A stretch of DNA of 64,000 nt, taken from NCBI RefSeq assembly GCF_002953715.1, contig NZ_CP025016.1:290351-354350 (forward strand), written 5' to 3'. Below are positions 62,244 through 64,000 of the stretch, in pieces. The notes under the pieces were generated by a model that made no database searches, was not told the DNA's origin, and worked only from the letters and a program-made list of their open reading frames with translations. Source of the stretch: Rhizobium leguminosarum. GTDB lineage: Bacteria > Pseudomonadota > Alphaproteobacteria > Rhizobiales > Rhizobiaceae. The position numbers and the translations under genes were made by a program. Position 1 is the first letter of the stretch; every line of letters starts with the position of its first letter.

Positions 62244-62277
62244 AAAGCCTGCCGCGGGAGGAGGTGCGGCAGGCTTT
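62244..62277 (-). ncRNA. CCUCCUCCC hairpin 4 (CcsR/Cuckoo-type sRNA) with terminator
   Basis: On the minus strand AAAGCCTGCCGC and GCGGCAGGCTTT form a perfect 12-bp stem around the loop ACCTCCTCCC, followed by a run of T. CCTCCTCCC copies the anti-Shine-Dalgarno end of 16S rRNA and would pair with ribosome-binding sites. This is the promoter-distal copy and also serves as the rho-independent terminator of the cluster. Confidence 0.85.
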
Positions 62278-62286
62278 CTGAAAACT

Positions 62287-62319
62287 GAACAGCGACTGGG
62301 AGGAGGAGTGCCGCTGTTC
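62287..62319 (-). ncRNA. CCUCCUCCC hairpin 3 (CcsR/Cuckoo-type sRNA)
   Basis: GAACAGCG and CGCTGTTC (8 bp), extended by a 3-bp ACT/AGT inner helix past a 2-nt bulge, hold CCTCCTCCC in the minus-strand loop (62298-62306). The stem sequence differs from the other copies while the loop is identical, so selection acts on the loop. Confidence 0.85.
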
Positions 62320-62322
62320 CGA

Positions 62323-62356
62323 CAGACGTCCCTTGGGAGGAGGAGTGGGCCGTCTG
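62323..62356 (-). ncRNA. CCUCCUCCC hairpin 2 (CcsR/Cuckoo-type sRNA)
   Basis: CAGACG and CGTCTG (6 bp) plus an inner CCC/GGG helix enclose CCTCCTCCC in the minus-strand loop (62335-62343). Spacing to the next copy is only 3-5 bp, so copies are either cut from one precursor or act as a multi-loop RNA. Confidence 0.82.
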
Positions 62357-62360
62357 AAAG

Positions 62361-62394
62361 TCGAAGCTTTGCGGGAGGAGGTGCATTGCTTCGA
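62361..62394 (-). ncRNA. CCUCCUCCC hairpin 1 (CcsR/Cuckoo-type sRNA)
   Basis: TCGAAGC and GCTTCGA (7 bp) plus an inner GC/GC pair hold CCTCCTCCC in the minus-strand loop (62373-62381). It is the first copy after the predicted promoter, whose start point would fall about 2 bp before the hairpin. Confidence 0.82.
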
Positions 62395-62402
62395 TGGGTC
62401 TC

Positions 62403-62430
62403 ATCATACACCGACCATAGATGGTGCCAA
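62403..62430 (-). promoter_or_regulatory. sigma-70-like promoter of the sRNA cluster
   Basis: On the minus strand TTGGCA (62425-62430) and TATGAT (62403-62408) are 16 bp apart, close to the sigma-70 consensus. The expected start point, about 62396, lies right before hairpin 1. This would let the sRNAs be made independently of the DUF1127 gene. Confidence 0.55.
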
Positions 62431-62526
62431 TGTCTTATGCTGCACTGCAGCTATGCAAGAAATACAAGCCGGAAAGCTTTCCATACGAACGAGGACGCAA
62501 CCGACCGCAGTCATGGCGTTCGACGC

Positions 62527-62553
62527 AAAAACGCCCGCGTCAGGAGCGGGCGT
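62527..62553 (-). terminator. rho-independent terminator of the DUF1127 gene
   Basis: On the minus strand ACGCCCGC pairs with GCGGGCGT over a 7-nt loop and ends in a T-run (TTTTT). It lies 32 bp after the DUF1127 stop codon, so most transcripts would end here and the sRNAs need their own promoter or read-through. Confidence 0.9.
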
Positions 62554-62584
62554 CAAGCAGTATTAAATACCAAGTGCTGTGCGG

Positions 62585-62731
62585 TTAGCGCGCGATCGAT
62601 GCGCGGGCAACGCTGCGAATATCAGCGCGGTCGATGCCGAGGTCCTGCAGTTCACGGCTGGACATGCGGCCGAGTTCGGTGACGGTCTGACGGAACTTGC
62701 GCCAGTTGTTGAAAGAGCGTGCTACGTTCAT
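62585..62731 (-). CDS. DUF1127 small arginine-rich protein
   Basis: A 48-residue basic protein: MNVARSFNNWRKFRQTVTEL, then GRMSSRELQDLGIDRADIRS and VARASIAR. This is the DUF1127 pattern with the conserved W-R-K, L-x-x-LGI and R-x-DI. In Rhodobacter the DUF1127 protein CcaF1 binds RNA and helps mature the neighbouring CcsR RNAs; in Agrobacterium such proteins affect phosphate uptake and RNA turnover. AAGGGG lies 8 bp before the ATG. It is encoded just upstream of four CCUCCUCCC hairpins on the same strand. Confidence 0.93.
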   Translation of the reverse strand: MNVARSFNNWRKFRQTVTELGRMSSRELQDLGIDRADIRSVARASIAR

Positions 62732-63189
62732 GATAATCCCCTTTCCTGAGGGCTGTCTGACGTCAGCAACCTTGCTTGGCTCCGGCGTCGTTTCGATGAT
62801 TGGAATATAGGCGGTTCAATCGGTTTAAAACAGCGACAATCTCTCACCTCAGCTATGCGACAGACGCATGGGCTGTTTCTTTTTTGCGCGAAATGCATGT
62901 TTTTAAGGCTGGAGACGATCTTGAACTAGTCGAATTGCAGCTCCGTGATTTCGGCTGATGGAACATGCGGATTTGGCAGCTTCAGAGGAACGGACGAGGA
63001 CCCTGCCCGTCGAAGGCCGCCCTCTCGATTAATAGCCGCGGGGCAATAATCTTCGACGATCATTCTTGGGCCCTGCCTGCCAACCATTCACCATTCCCAT
63101 GGCAACGACGCTGATAGCGAGGCAACGCTATGGGAGCAAGCAAAGCCGGATTCTGCTTTCAGCGATCAGGATAGCAATCCTGTCCACCC
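62732..63189 (-). other. intergenic region upstream of the DUF1127 gene
   Basis: This 458-bp gap probably holds the DUF1127 promoter; a TATATT box lies at about 62805-62810 on the minus strand, but no convincing -35 partner. CTGACGTCAG (62757-62766) is a perfect 10-bp palindrome. A 45-codon minus-strand ORF (62926-63063, ending ITELQFD) has no recognisable pattern and may be part of the decayed luxI region. Confidence 0.35.
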
Positions 63190-63640
63190 CTCTTCGAGCA
63201 GAAACGCTTGTAGTCAACAGCTACGGCATGCCTTACGAGGAGATCATAGATCCTGCAAACATGCCGAACGTGACGTCGTGCAAAGCCCCCTCCCCGGCTT
63301 CACGGGGACGCCCGATTGGCGCAGAAGCGCGAACTTTCGATCATCAACGGATGTGCGTCGAGCCGTCCTGTCGAAGGAGCTGCGGGAAGACCTGCACCAG
63401 TATGGTAGGGCCAATGGCGGGCAGCAGCCGTGCGCAGCCAATCACCACATCACTATCCCTATCCGATAAGGCAAGAATACAGGTTGGTTCGATTTCGTCG
63501 AATTGATCGCGCTACCGACCATTGGATCTGGAGACGTTCCAGGCGAGCCGGTCCGCGAAGATGTGCGCCCGGAGGCGGTACATTTGATCGAGAAGCGCTG
63601 CGTTCTTGCTCGACGTCGGCGTCTGGATTGCTATCAGCAT
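63190..63640 (-). pseudogene. decayed LuxI-type acyl-homoserine-lactone synthase
   Basis: From a well-placed ATG at 63640 (GGAGGGGATC before it) the minus strand reads MLIAIQTPTS, then LLDQMYRLRAHIFADRLAWN, the conserved R..F..RL.W of LuxI. A TAG at 63512-63514 stands where GAG is expected (GR-E-RDQFDE). After it the same frame continues DQFDEIEPTCILALS and VVIGCARLLPAIGPT, both LuxI hallmarks. A frameshift near 63348 leads to MIESSRFC, and another near 63315 to LHDVTFGMFAG. Weaker matches continue to about 63190. The gene is dead, with one nonsense codon and at least two frameshifts. Confidence 0.85.
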
Positions 63641-64000
63641 GATCCCCTCCGCAATTGTGCTGGTGTGCGGATCTCGATGTGCGGAAAGAGGCGGGTTCAT
63701 TCCAGTCGCAAATCTGCGAGTCGCTCGTCTTGGCGGCTCAAGGCGCGGCCTTTTTCGCACCGAAGCGCTCCGTGCACATCAGACCGCCACCTGCAAAGTG
63801 CGGGTAAAAAACACGGGCTGAGCGACAAGCTATATCTTTAAGTTTTTGAAAAATATGGAAAAGCGTTGGATCCCTTTACCGGCAGCAAGCTGTTTATTAA
63901 GTTTTCGTTAACCAAAGAACGTTTGACGACTCAGGCGATAACTGCAACCTTTGCGACGGAAAATGCGCGATGATCACTGAAAAACCGTCGCGAGGTGAAA
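63641..64000 (-). promoter_or_regulatory. upstream region of the luxI pseudogene with a lux-box-like site
   Basis: On the minus strand ACCCGCA-CTT-TGCAGGT (63789-63805) is a near-perfect 17-bp palindrome of the ACCTGC...GCAGGT type that LuxR regulators bind. It lies about 150 bp upstream of the dead synthase start. The right end is AT-rich (63840-63920). No luxR gene or other coding sequence is seen before the window ends. Confidence 0.45.

Noticed and set aside
62256..62381. Four GGGAGGAGG sites as plus-strand ribosome-binding sites of small genes
   Set aside because: None is followed by a start codon and useful frame; all lie in hairpin loops, and the minus-strand reading with a T-run terminator explains them better.
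62113..62682. 189-codon plus-strand frame through the sRNA cluster
   Set aside because: Begins at TTG without a ribosome-binding site, runs antisense to the four hairpins and the DUF1127 gene, and its repeats of glycine come from the GGGAGGAGG copies.
62780..62830. RpoH promoter before the DUF1127 gene
   Set aside because: TATATT is present, but TTGAAC is only 4 bp away from it and no -35 box stands at 16-18 bp, so I could not support it.

Overview
The window reads as DNA of a fast-growing rhizobium (Rhizobium leguminosarum/etli group). Reasons: high GC with alphaproteobacterial codon use; a complete rhizobial-type glycerol operon glpR-D-S-T-P-Q-U-V-K; two CUT2 sugar importers plus other ABC systems; DUF992, DUF1328, DUF2934 and DUF1127 small proteins; and a decayed LuxI-type acyl-homoserine-lactone synthase. 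There are no ribosomal or other clear core genes. Decayed resolvase, DUF736 and luxI remnants suggest a megaplasmid/chromid or an accessory chromosomal region (inference). I found no rRNA, tRNA, CRISPR array or intact insertion sequence.

Layout. 1-4.7 kb: four plus-strand catabolic genes (DapA/NAL-family aldolase, sialidase-fold BNR protein, Fe-dependent alcohol dehydrogenase, PdxA-family dehydrogenase). 4.7-6.6 kb: a RES/Xre toxin-antitoxin pair and a stand-alone alanyl-tRNA-synthetase-like catalytic core whose only well-placed ATG is out of frame. 6.7-10.8 kb: an NMT1/SsuA-type ABC importer with a VOC protein and an AraC regulator. 11.2-15.8 kb: a complete CUT2 sugar importer. 15.9-25.9 kb: the minus-strand glycerol operon, with shared operator-like elements before glpR and glpD. 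26-34.7 kb: a DMT exporter/LysR pair, decayed gene pieces, small envelope proteins and an ABC-F ATPase. 34.8-41.3 kb: an aldose epimerase, an EmrAB-type efflux pair with a TetR regulator and a palindromic operator, and mannonate dehydratase with a FadR-type GntR regulator. 41.6-46.6 kb: two small stress/envelope proteins and surface-polysaccharide genes (O-antigen ligase, NDP-sugar 4,6-dehydratase, sugar phosphate transferase). 47-51.7 kb: ketoglutarate semialdehyde dehydrogenase, an orphan SsuA-like binding protein and trehalose-6-phosphate synthase. 52.2-57.5 kb: a second CUT2 (ribose-type) importer with its LacI regulator and a divergent RbsD/FucU mutarotase. 57.5-62.1 kb: a DUF736 remnant, a WGR protein, a TauD-family dioxygenase, an FAD/NAD(P) protein and serine acetyltransferase cysE preceded by a 36-bp perfect palindrome.

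The most interesting locus is 62.24-62.73 kb on the minus strand. A 48-aa arginine-rich DUF1127 protein is followed by its own terminator, a sigma-70-like promoter and four consecutive hairpins. Each hairpin presents CCTCCTCCC (an anti-Shine-Dalgarno sequence) in its loop, and the last one ends in a T-run. This matches the architecture of the DUF1127-CcsR1-4 ('Cuckoo RNA') stress locus of Rhodobacter, here in a rhizobium. The right edge holds a luxI pseudogene (one nonsense codon and at least two frameshifts) with a lux-box-like site upstream.

Functionally the region is dominated by uptake and breakdown of carbon sources (glycerol, two sugars, uronate, probably an unusual sugar acid), with sulfur-related genes near the right end and post-transcriptional control by the sRNA cluster.
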